Source of the DNA: Nitrosomonadaceae bacterium
Lineage (GTDB): Bacteria > Pseudomonadota > Gammaproteobacteria > Burkholderiales > Usitatibacteraceae
Direction of reading: 5' to 3'
NCBI GenBank assembly: GCA_021300055.1
Contig: JAJTHU010000236.1
Location: forward strand, 1-5,759
Length of the DNA stretch: 5,759 bases
Part shown: piece by piece, positions 1-5,758 of the stretch
How positions within the stretch are numbered: position 1 is the stretch's first letter
Layout of the letters: the number at the start of each line of letters is the position of its first letter
Program-made: the position numbers and the translations under genes
Notes under the pieces: model-generated
Seen by the model: only the letters and a program-made list of their open reading frames with translations
Told to the model about the DNA's origin: nothing
Database searches by the model: none

Positions 1-2
1 GG

Positions 3-905
3 AATGCCGGCAGCAACGGCGACATCATGTCCTACGCGCCGTCGCGCGAATTGGTTTTCTCTAACCCCGAAGTGCGCTGCGGTGCGAACGGTGAAGTCGC
101 GTGTGGCGCTGCAGGTGACGCAAGCGCCGCCACCAACAACGCACGCGCCATCCGCGCCGCGCGCAAGCTCATCGCCGACTACCGCAAAACGCAGCCGCTA
201 CCGCTGCCCGACATGACGGGCTTGTGGAGCAGCACACAAGGTAGCGCGCAGGTGCACCTTTCGCATCGCGGCAAGGTCATCTCGGCCGTGCTGTTTGAAC
301 AAGATAGTAGCGGGCGCACCAGCTGGCTCGCGGTACCAAATTGTTTGGTCGATGACCGTACTTGCCAAGGAGCGCTCTATACCAGCTGGGCACCCCCAAG
401 TGGTGGCAATGCAGGTACGCTCGTACCGCCGAGCGTGTTTACCGCCGCAGTAGGCACGATGACGATCAACATGTCGTTGCCCGCAGGACCAAACTTCCGC
501 ATCACGCAGTTCGGCTTCAGCCGCGATTTCAGCGCCAGCCGCGCGTACGCGTTCTCGCCACCACCGGCGGATGACCAAACGCTCGAAGGCAGCTGGTGGC
601 TATCGATGTTCCTCGGCCCGGGTGTCGCCATCACCCGCAACGGCACGCAGCTACACGCCATGTGGTTTGGGTTCGACCGCAACGGTCAAGGCGAGTGGCT
701 TTCGTCAAATGACTGCCGACTCTCGACAGGGGGCGTGGTCAACAGCTGTGTTGGTGGCTTGCGCCGCCCACTCGGCGCGGGAATGACCAACGTCGGCTCC
801 ATCGCACTCGATTTCACGAGCGCCTATCGCGGTCGGGTGCAGATTGGTCGGGATGGGGTGACCCGCACCGCCAGCATCGAACGCGAGCTGATGCTTGATC
901 CGTAA
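3..905 (+). CDS. Secreted metzincin zinc metalloprotease, C-terminal part (cut by left edge)
   Basis: The reading frame is open to the left edge, so the ATG at 27 is an internal Met and not the start. Its context, GDIMSYA followed by LVFSNPEV, matches the Met-turn of metzincin peptidases (M12/reprolysin-like), which lies under the zinc site. The zinc-binding HExxHxxGxxH should lie just upstream, outside the window. The next stretch, with a Cys pair (RCG...ACG) and NNARAIRAARKLIADYR, is the usual end of the catalytic domain in bacterial members. Counting the ATG at 27 as residue 1, two related modules follow, at about 65-172 and 188-286. Each begins G-x-W and continues with a hydrophobic/Asp-x-x-Gly/Trp-Leu/Cys pattern, as in the GxW repeats at the C-termini of secreted proteobacterial hydrolases. 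The likely role is extracellular protein degradation. The family call is fairly secure; substrate and signal peptide cannot be seen. It converges on the ligase-like gene. Confidence 0.75.
   Translation, partial: NAGSNGDIMSYAPSRELVFSNPEVRCGANGEVACGAAGDASAATNNARAIRAARKLIADYRKTQPLPLPDMTGLWSSTQGSAQVHLSHRGKVISAVLFEQDSSGRTSWLAVPNCLVDDRTCQGALYTSWAPPSGGNAGTLVPPSVFTAAVGTMTINMSLPAGPNFRITQFGFSRDFSASRAYAFSPPPADDQTLEGSWWLSMFLGPGVAITRNGTQLHAMWFGFDRNGQGEWLSSNDCRLSTGGVVNSCVGGLRRPLGAGMTNVGSIALDFTSAYRGRVQIGRDGVTRTASIERELMLDP
868..904 (+). repeat. Direct repeat, copy 1 (end of protease gene)
   Basis: This 37-bp unit encodes the last residues of the protease (A-S-I-E-R-E-L-M-L-D-P and most of the stop). It recurs 70 bp downstream at 938-974 with only two mismatches, at 881/951 and 902/972. 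One base further, the stop changes from TAA to TAG. Confidence 0.9.
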
Positions 906-920
906 TCGAGCGCGATGCTT
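905..920 (+). repeat. Degenerate third copy of the repeat core
   Basis: The 16 bases atcgagcgcgatgctt match 946-966 of copy 2 except for a 5-base deletion (gctga). This makes the region a cluster of two full units and one partial unit rather than a simple pair. The fragment begins at the last base of the protease stop codon. Confidence 0.6.
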
Positions 921-949
921 GGCGGTGCTCCATTCCGCCGCCAGCATCG
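913..949. terminator. Hairpin between converging genes, possible bidirectional terminator
   Basis: The left arm 913-925 (cgatgcttggcgg) pairs with the right arm 938-949 (ccgccagcatcg) over 12 bp, with one bulged T and a 12-nt loop. It begins 8 bp after the protease stop and lies 23 bp beyond the stop of the minus-strand gene, so it could serve both transcripts. There is no T-tract on either side, so it is not a textbook intrinsic terminator; 3'-end protection of the mRNA is an alternative role. A second small hairpin (cggcaa-tgc-ttgccg, 981-995) lies in the last codons of the minus-strand gene. Confidence 0.5.
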
Positions 950-974
950 AGCGCGAGCTGATGCTTGATCCTTA
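938..974 (+). repeat. Direct repeat, copy 2 (duplicated C-terminal coding tail)
   Basis: This is the second copy of the 868-904 unit, shifted by 70 bp into another frame relative to the protease. In that frame it again reads A-S-I-E-R-E-L-M-L-D-P-stop. The differences from copy 1 (gaa/gag, ccg/cct, taa/tag) are all synonymous. Its right end contains the TAA stop of the converging minus-strand gene (974-972). Confidence 0.9.
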
Positions 975-1544
975 GCCTGACGGCAATGCTTGCCGCGGCC
1001 AGCGCACCAGCGGCTGGTCGCCGTAACGCCCCTCTCTGCAACGAAATACCAACCCTGCCGCGCCGTGCTGTGGGGCGTGACGGTGCGCGATGCTCAAGGT
1101 GCGCCAGCTGGGCGCGCGAACGATGTCGGCCAGCCCCGGCGCGGCATAGCCCGGCATCGCTAGGCCGCGGCCACGCACAAGCTTCTCCAGTAGCCGACGG
1201 CGGACCGTGAGGCCCTCGGCGCGCACATCCTCGCCGTCGAGCAGCAACACGTCCGCTAGCAACAGATTGGAAGCTGAATCAGCATCCGTCAGCGCCAGCC
1301 ACGCTTCAAACAGGCTTGCCGGGCCACGCTCGGCGAACGCCGTGGCGTCGTCGACCACGCTGACCGCTTCTGCCGTCACCTGCAGCAGCACCCGCTTGCC
1401 GCTCGGCAGCCACTCGGCCTGCCACGCCGCGGCCTGCCCCAGCGCCGCCTGAAGGGCGCTCTCCGCCACGTCTGGCGGCAGGTCGATGGCGCGCTCCGCA
1501 CTTAGTTGAAAACGGGTTGGCGCGTCGCGCGGGGAAGTGAACAT
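972..1544 (-). CDS. Degenerate ATP-dependent DNA ligase-like nucleotidyltransferase domain protein
   Basis: This codes for 190 residues, read from the ATG at 1544. A TTG lies directly before it, and an in-frame TAG at 1556-1554 rules out any longer start. I found no clear homologue by name, but the pattern resembles the adenylation domain of ATP-dependent DNA ligases. Residues 41-51 (WQAEWLPSGKR) line up with the usual EW-KxDG-xR motif I. Residues 96-118 (LADVLLLDGEDVR, then a Leu/Arg-rich helix) resemble motif III and what follows it. Residues 161-168 (GAAGLVFR) resemble motif IV EGLVLK, and 179-182 (LVRW) motif V. The nucleotide-accepting Lys is Leu46, the Asp is Ser48, the motif IV Glu is Ala163, and motif II is missing. 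Ligase activity is therefore unlikely. No signal peptide or membrane segment is visible, so it is presumably cytoplasmic. It is transcribed divergently from pgi. The gene is probably real; the fold assignment is tentative. Confidence 0.6.
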   Translation of the reverse strand: MFTSPRDAPTRFQLSAERAIDLPPDVAESALQAALGQAAAWQAEWLPSGKRVLLQVTAEAVSVVDDATAFAERGPASLFEAWLALTDADSASNLLLADVLLLDGEDVRAEGLTVRRRLLEKLVRGRGLAMPGYAAPGLADIVRAPSWRTLSIAHRHAPQHGAAGLVFRCREGRYGDQPLVRWPRQALPSG

Positions 1545-1550
1545 CAAAAA

Positions 1551-1556
1551 ATTCTA
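1551..1556 (-). promoter_or_regulatory. Candidate -10 element (TAGAAT) giving a leaderless mRNA
   Basis: On the minus strand TAGAAT differs from TATAAT by one base. It is followed by TTTTTG and then the ATG at 1544, so transcription would begin at or next to the A of the start codon. No Shine-Dalgarno sequence lies before this ATG, which fits leaderless translation. No convincing -35 box is visible (CCGCCC at the expected place), which lowers confidence. Confidence 0.35.
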
Positions 1557-1632
1557 GCGGATGGGCGCCCGGTGGGCGGCGCTGGCACCAAGAGAAGCAC
1601 CGCTGCAGTTCGGTCGGCGCGTCGACTCTCTC

Positions 1633-1638
1633 TATAAT
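1633..1638 (+). promoter_or_regulatory. Candidate -10 element (TATAAT) of the pgi promoter
   Basis: A perfect sigma-70 TATAAT lies in the AT-rich island of the 115-bp divergent region. It ends 21 bp before the pgi ATG, so a start near 1645 would leave a 5' leader of about 15 nt. The -35 region is poor (TTCGGT at 18-bp spacing). The only purine-rich stretch, gagaa at 1640-1644, is too far from the ATG to be a normal ribosome binding site. This promoter would also drive the downstream hybrid-kinase-like gene. Confidence 0.55.
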
Positions 1639-1659
1639 TGAGAAAAATCCGATACTTAC

Positions 1660-3282
1660 ATGCCCCGCCCCGCCGATTCCCTGCCCTGGCAGACACTCCA
1701 GCAACTCGCTACCCAAACGGGAAACGGCACCGCTGCCCCCGCTAGCGAAACGCTCGCGCACTGCTTTGCCTCAGCGGCGGGGATAACCGTCGATTGGCAT
1801 CGTCAGGGACTCAGCGCCGCAGCGTTTGACGCGCTCGAAGCGCTGCTCGACGCTGCCAAGGTTGGCGAGAAGGCCAAGCAGCTGGTGGCGGGCGCGTGGA
1901 TCAACCCCACGGAGTCGCGTCCGGTACTGCATCCGCGGTTGCGGCTGGCGGGAACCAGCGCTGGCGTCGCGGGAGAAGTGGGGGAAGTAGGGGAAGTGGG
2001 GGACGCAGACGCCGCCATCGCAGCATCGCTGGCCACGATGACGCGCTTTGTCGAAGGCGTGCGCAGCGGGCGTCGTGGGTTTCGCGCAGCCGCGGACCGC
2101 GCCTATACCGATGTGCTAGTGCTTGGCATCGGCGGCTCCGCGCTCGGCCCCGCACTCGGCGTCGCCGCGCTGCAAACGGCCAACAGCCATCACACCGACA
2201 GCGGCAACCTGCGCGTTCACTTTGTTGGCAATATCGACGGCGCCGCGCTCGACGACGTCACCGCCAACTTGCCGGCGCTGACCACGCTAGTCGTGGTGGT
2301 GTCGAAAACGTTCACCACGGAAGAAACGCTCGCCAACGCCCTTGCAGCACGCGCATGGCTGCGCGAGCACGCTGGCGAGGAGGGTTGGCCGCAGCAGTTC
2401 GTGGCCGTGACTGCAAACGCCGCCGAGGCCGCGCGCCAAGGCTACCTCGCCGACAACACGCTGACCTTTCACATCGGCGTTGGCGGTCGGTATTCGCTGT
2501 GGTCGTCGGTCGGCTTGCCGATTGCGCTTGCGCACGGCGTTGCGGTGTTCCGTGCGCTGCTCGATGGCGCCGCGGCGATGGATCAACACTTCGCCAGCGC
2601 GCCATTCCGCGAAAACCTGCCGCAACTGTTGGCGGCATTTGGGATCTGGAATCGCAACTTTCGGCAGATTGGCGCACACGCCGTGCTGCCGTACGCAGAG
2701 CGACTCGCGCTGTTGCCGCGCTATCTGCAGCAACTGGAGATGGAGTCGAACGGAAAGAGTGTTGACCTCGACGGCAATCCGGTCAGCTACGCGACCGCTC
2801 CGGTGGTCTTCGGCGAGGCCGGCAGCACTGGCCAACACTCGTTTCATCAGTTGCTGCATCAGGGCACCGATCGTGTCGCGAGTGACGTACTCATCGTGCG
2901 GGAGCGCATGGGGCGCTCGCCGCCACAACACCAAGCATTGCTCAGTAACGCGTTTGCACAAGCCGACGCGCTGTGGTCGGGCAACATCGATACGGCACCG
3001 CCTCCGCATCGCGTGCACCAAGGCGGGCGTCCGGTGTCGATGATCGAGCTCACGCGGCTCGATGCTTTCCACCTCGGCGCGTTGTTGGCGCTGTACGAGC
3101 ACAAAGTATTCGCGCAAGGCGTGATTTGGCACATCAATAGCTTCGATCAGTGGGGCGTCGAACTCGGCAAGACCATCGCGCGCAATCTCATGCCCGCGAT
3201 TGCTGCGACGGATCCGCGCAAGAGCCTCGTCGAACAACTCGCGCCGCAGGCGTCGTCTTCTAGCACGACCAAACGCGCATGA
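1660..3282 (+). CDS. pgi: Glucose-6-phosphate isomerase
   Basis: This 540-residue enzyme interconverts glucose 6-phosphate and fructose 6-phosphate in glycolysis and gluconeogenesis, in the cytoplasm. It consists of two SIS-type sugar-phosphate folds. Visible motifs are INPTESRPVLH (81-91), LGIGGSALGP (155-164), the phosphate-binding SKTFTTEET (215-223), signature 1 GVGGRYSLWSSVGLP (273-287, with Arg277), MESNGK (361-366, catalytic Glu362), GQHSFHQLLHQGT (391-403, catalytic His393) and signature 2 with QWGVELGK (497-504, active-site Lys504). The length is close to the usual 545-550. The start is fixed by an in-frame TGA at 1639-1641, with no other start codon between. Residues 105-113 form three Gly-Glu-Val repeats in a loop that varies across the family. 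The stop overlaps the next start (ATGA), so the two genes are translationally coupled. Only the lack of a clear ribosome binding site is odd; the enzyme should be active. Confidence 0.97.
   Translation: MPRPADSLPWQTLQQLATQTGNGTAAPASETLAHCFASAAGITVDWHRQGLSAAAFDALEALLDAAKVGEKAKQLVAGAWINPTESRPVLHPRLRLAGTSAGVAGEVGEVGEVGDADAAIAASLATMTRFVEGVRSGRRGFRAAADRAYTDVLVLGIGGSALGPALGVAALQTANSHHTDSGNLRVHFVGNIDGAALDDVTANLPALTTLVVVVSKTFTTEETLANALAARAWLREHAGEEGWPQQFVAVTANAAEAARQGYLADNTLTFHIGVGGRYSLWSSVGLPIALAHGVAVFRALLDGAAAMDQHFASAPFRENLPQLLAAFGIWNRNFRQIGAHAVLPYAERLALLPRYLQQLEMESNGKSVDLDGNPVSYATAPVVFGEAGSTGQHSFHQLLHQGTDRVASDVLIVRERMGRSPPQHQALLSNAFAQADALWSGNIDTAPPPHRVHQGGRPVSMIELTRLDAFHLGALLALYEHKVFAQGVIWHINSFDQWGVELGKTIARNLMPAIAATDPRKSLVEQLAPQASSSSTTKRA
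1972..2001 (+). repeat. In-frame 9-bp minisatellite in pgi (Gly-Glu-Val units)
   Basis: The units are ggagaagtg, ggggaagta and ggggaagtg, followed by a fourth that decays after ggggac. They encode GEV-GEV-GEV-GD at residues 105-115. The 9-bp period keeps the frame, so copy number can change without a frameshift. The repeat lies in the surface region between the INPTESR motif and the first SIS motif. Confidence 0.9.
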
Positions 3283-5570
3283 AGAACGCTAGCGCTCTTT
3301 TGCTCGCGTTAGACGAGCCGATTTTTGAACTCGACCTCGACGGCGTGGTGCGTGCGGCGACCGCGTCCGCGCAAGCGCTGGCGGGTAGCGCCGATGGCTA
3401 CGCATTCGCCGAATGCATCGAGCCACGTGACCGCGCGAGGCTCGCGCAAGCAGTGAAGCGTTTGGTCGAAGGCAAGACCCAAGCGACGACGCTTGAGGTG
3501 AGCTTCACCGCCAGCGGCGACAGTGTGCCGATGCAGGCCAAACTTGCCGCCATTACTGGACCAACCGGCAAACCAATTGCCATCGGTGTTTGGCTGCGCG
3601 ACCTGTCGTTGGAGAAAGCCAGCGAAGCTGCCGCGAACGTACAAGGCACGCACTTGCTCGATCTCGTGGAGAACATGCGTGACGCGTGCGTAGTCGAAGG
3701 CGGCGATGGCAGCGTCGAGATGATTAACCCGGCGTTCTGCGCGCTGTTTGACATCAAGGCGGCGCCACAATCGTTGATTGGCACGAGCTGCGCCGCGCTC
3801 TTCGAAACTGCATCCGTCGCCACCGAGCGCCGCATTGGGCCGCTCTACTTCCCACTCGACGCAGCTGGCATCGACAATCAGCGCGATGAATTGGCCTTTG
3901 CGCTGGCAAGCGGCGAGAACGTGACCCAAACCACGCTTGCCGTGGACGGCGAGCAAGGCATCGCGGGTCGTTTGCATCTCTTCAACACCGCAAGCCAACT
4001 GAGCGCGGAGCCGCGCGCAGCCGACTCAACGATTGCCAACCAAATGGCGTTAGTTGAGCGCATTGCGCAGGCGCTTGCGGTCAGCTTTGAAAACGCCAGC
4101 ACGGCGGTGCATCGCGCCGAGCAAGTTGAGTTGCCGGGCCAGATCATCGACAACTTGCGCCGTGTCGAAGATGCGACCACCAACGCATTCGATGCCGTTG
4201 CTGGGCTGCTCGATTTCTCGCGCATCGAGGGCACGCCGGTGAGCTTGGAGCCCGCGCCATTTAGGTTACGCGAGAGCGTCGCCGCGATGGTGGCTGGCCT
4301 TGTTAGCCACGCGGAGAACCACCGTGTGCAACTACGCGTTCGCATCGAGCAGGATGTCCCTGAACAGCTAACCGCTGACGGCCCGCGCCTCATGCAGGCG
4401 CTGCGCAACATCGCCGAGGCCGCAATGGCGACCTTGGTTGTTGAGGCAGCGACCGAGAGCACGGCAGACGGCGCTTCCAAACGCGACCACGCTGCTGAAC
4501 TGAACCTCAGCATCGCCCCCGAATACACGAGTGAGTCGCTGATCCACTTGGCTTTTGCGGTCGAGCTACGCGGAGGCGTGCGAGCGCGAACGATGCCCGC
4601 CTCCAGCACGATGCAACTAGCCTTGGCGCGGCAAATCGTGCGCGCATTTGGCGAGAATGGTGCTGGCAAGCTTGAGCACGATGAGCGCAAAACCGGCGCG
4701 CACTGGCAATTCACGGCGGCTCTGCCATTCGACAACACCCGTATCAATTTGCCGCGCCCGACCATCGTTTCACTGACCTCGCTACCGGTACTCATCGTTA
4801 GCGGCAACACCGAAGAGCGCAAGCAACTCGCGGAGATGGCCAAGAGCTGGCGCATGCTGCCGCGCGAAGCGGATAACGCCGCGGTTGCATTGCAGTTGCT
4901 CGAGCGCATGGCGCGTGAGGGCTCGCCTATTCCGCTCGTCATCACGGCCAATCAACTGCGGACGCAAGACGGATTTCTGCTTGCGTTTCGTATCAAAAAT
5001 CACCCTGCGCTGAAGCAAACGGCCATCATCTTGCTCGCCAACCAGGGCCGTCCCGGCGACGCCATCGCTTGCCGCGAGAATGGCATCAGCGCCTACCTGC
5101 GCCAGCCGATTGCGGCGCAACAGCTCAACGAGGCGATCACCGCCATCCTCGGTATGCAAGACGACGCCGAAGCGACGGCAACGCTCATTACGCGCCACAG
5201 TCTGCGTGAGCAGAAGAAAGCCGCGGTACTGATCATCGATGCCGCGCGCGACAACGCTATGTTTGCCGCGGCAGGCTTGAAGAAGCGCGATTACCGCGTG
5301 GTCCTGGTGAGTGGCGCCGATGAAGCGCGCGAAGCGATGGTGCAGGAGACATTCGACATCATCGTCGTCGACCCGGTCCAAGCGGGATTCCCAGACAACG
5401 TGGTCGGCCACTTGCGCGAGGCCGTTGGCGAGGACCGTGCGCAGCCCCGCATTCTCTTCGCGGGCGAATCGCCGCTGGCCAGCGGCTCACCTTACGATGG
5501 CATGGTGCTCAAGCCGTTTGCCAAGGATTCATTGGTGAACGCCGTTGAGGCGATCGTCGGCGCCGAATAG
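3279..5570 (+). CDS. Soluble PAS-PAS hybrid sensor kinase homologue with degenerate kinase and receiver domains
   Basis: This 763-residue protein has the outline of a GacS/BarA-type hybrid kinase but no membrane segment, so it should be cytoplasmic. PAS domains lie at about 6-110 and 123-238. A HisKA-like helical pair spans about 252-317, recognised by its end LLDFSRIEG. The HATPase region spans about 325-485, then REC1 (502-625) and REC2 (647-761). The kinase looks dead. There is no SHExRTP, and no His at all between 252 and 277. The N-box is LRNIAEAA without its Mg-binding Asn. No DxGxG is present, and the G2 box reads SSTMQLAL instead of GTGLGL. REC1 lacks the acidic pair (SG at 508-509), phospho-Asp (Ala557), Thr (Ala587) and Lys (Gln609). 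REC2 keeps Asp654, Asp698 and Lys745 but has Ala728 for Ser/Thr. Its ATG overlaps the pgi stop by 4 nt and has no strong ribosome binding site, so translation probably depends on pgi. It is likely a signalling adaptor or scaffold; the ligand and partner are unknown. Confidence 0.8.
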   Translation: MKNASALLLALDEPIFELDLDGVVRAATASAQALAGSADGYAFAECIEPRDRARLAQAVKRLVEGKTQATTLEVSFTASGDSVPMQAKLAAITGPTGKPIAIGVWLRDLSLEKASEAAANVQGTHLLDLVENMRDACVVEGGDGSVEMINPAFCALFDIKAAPQSLIGTSCAALFETASVATERRIGPLYFPLDAAGIDNQRDELAFALASGENVTQTTLAVDGEQGIAGRLHLFNTASQLSAEPRAADSTIANQMALVERIAQALAVSFENASTAVHRAEQVELPGQIIDNLRRVEDATTNAFDAVAGLLDFSRIEGTPVSLEPAPFRLRESVAAMVAGLVSHAENHRVQLRVRIEQDVPEQLTADGPRLMQALRNIAEAAMATLVVEAATESTADGASKRDHAAELNLSIAPEYTSESLIHLAFAVELRGGVRARTMPASSTMQLALARQIVRAFGENGAGKLEHDERKTGAHWQFTAALPFDNTRINLPRPTIVSLTSLPVLIVSGNTEERKQLAEMAKSWRMLPREADNAAVALQLLERMAREGSPIPLVITANQLRTQDGFLLAFRIKNHPALKQTAIILLANQGRPGDAIACRENGISAYLRQPIAAQQLNEAITAILGMQDDAEATATLITRHSLREQKKAAVLIIDAARDNAMFAAAGLKKRDYRVVLVSGADEAREAMVQETFDIIVVDPVQAGFPDNVVGHLREAVGEDRAQPRILFAGESPLASGSPYDGMVLKPFAKDSLVNAVEAIVGAE

Positions 5571-5587
5571 CGCTCATTCCAGAAGTG

Positions 5588-5621
5588 AAACCCCAGCATT
5601 GGCAGGCGTTTTCAGGGGTTT
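5588..5621 (+). terminator. Weak hairpin after the hybrid-kinase-like gene
   Basis: The arms aaacccc (5588-5594) and ggggttt (5615-5621) form 7 bp around a 20-nt loop, beginning 18 bp after the stop at 5570 and ending in TTTTC. It could end the pgi operon, or it could be part of the terminal sequence of the adjacent mobile element. The long loop makes either reading weak. The rest of 5571-5629 holds no other recognisable signal. Confidence 0.3.
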
Positions 5622-5629
5622 TCGCGGTA

Positions 5630-5758
5630 TCAACAGCAAATCCCGACCGGCGGAGGGCGATCAAATGCTACCTCAAACGGTGTCAGATAGCCCAGCGCGG
5701 CGCGGGGGGTGTGATTGTGTTTGTCCTCAATTCGCTTGATCCTCGCCAGACTGACCTT
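5630..5758 (-). CDS. Transposase C-terminus, probably IS30-like (cut by right edge)
   Basis: The last 42 codons read leftward from the edge to a TGA at 5632-5630. The stretch KRIEDKHNHTPRAALGYLTPFEV resembles the end of DDE integrase-core transposases, in which an N-x-R-P-R-x-x-LGY-x-TP-x-EV motif follows the catalytic Glu. The spelling is nearest to the IS30 family; IS3 and IS481 proteins carry a related LGY-x-TP ending. The DDE residues themselves lie outside the window. The following tail (FDRPPPVGICC) is not a motif I recognise. It converges on the hybrid-kinase-like gene with 59 bp between the stops, so an insertion sequence probably lies just downstream of the pgi operon. Whether the element is intact cannot be told. 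Confidence 0.6.
   Translation of the reverse strand, partial: KVSLARIKRIEDKHNHTPRAALGYLTPFEVAFDRPPPVGICC

Noticed and set aside
27..29. ATG at 27 as the protease start
   Set aside because: It is the Met-turn methionine of the metzincin fold, and the frame stays open to the left edge.
868..975. CRISPR-like repeat pair
   Set aside because: There are only two full copies, one of them lies within coding sequence, and the differences are synonymous. That fits gene-tail duplication and not an array.
1545..1547. TTG directly before the ATG as the start of the minus-strand gene
   Set aside because: The ATG is adjacent, is the commoner start, and fits the -10 spacing. The TTG would add only one residue.
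1306..1761. Minus-strand frame of 151 codons spanning the divergent promoter
   Set aside because: It covers both the pgi start and the ligase-like gene in another frame and has no motif.
1896..2765. Long plus-strand frame (289 codons) inside pgi
   Set aside because: It is very rich in Arg and lacks any motif. It overlaps pgi, which has all catalytic motifs, so it is a GC-driven shadow.
2287..3237. Minus-strand frame of 316 codons opposite pgi
   Set aside because: It mirrors the third-position GC bias of pgi, with no recognisable domain and no start signal.
3878..4951. Minus-strand frame of 357 codons opposite the hybrid-kinase-like gene
   Set aside because: Its Ser/Ala/Arg-rich composition is typical of an antisense shadow. 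The plus-strand PAS/REC protein explains this DNA.
5545..5739. Plus-strand frame of 64 codons at the right end
   Set aside because: It overlaps the end of the hybrid-kinase-like gene and runs antisense to the transposase tail. Nothing in it looks like a protein family.
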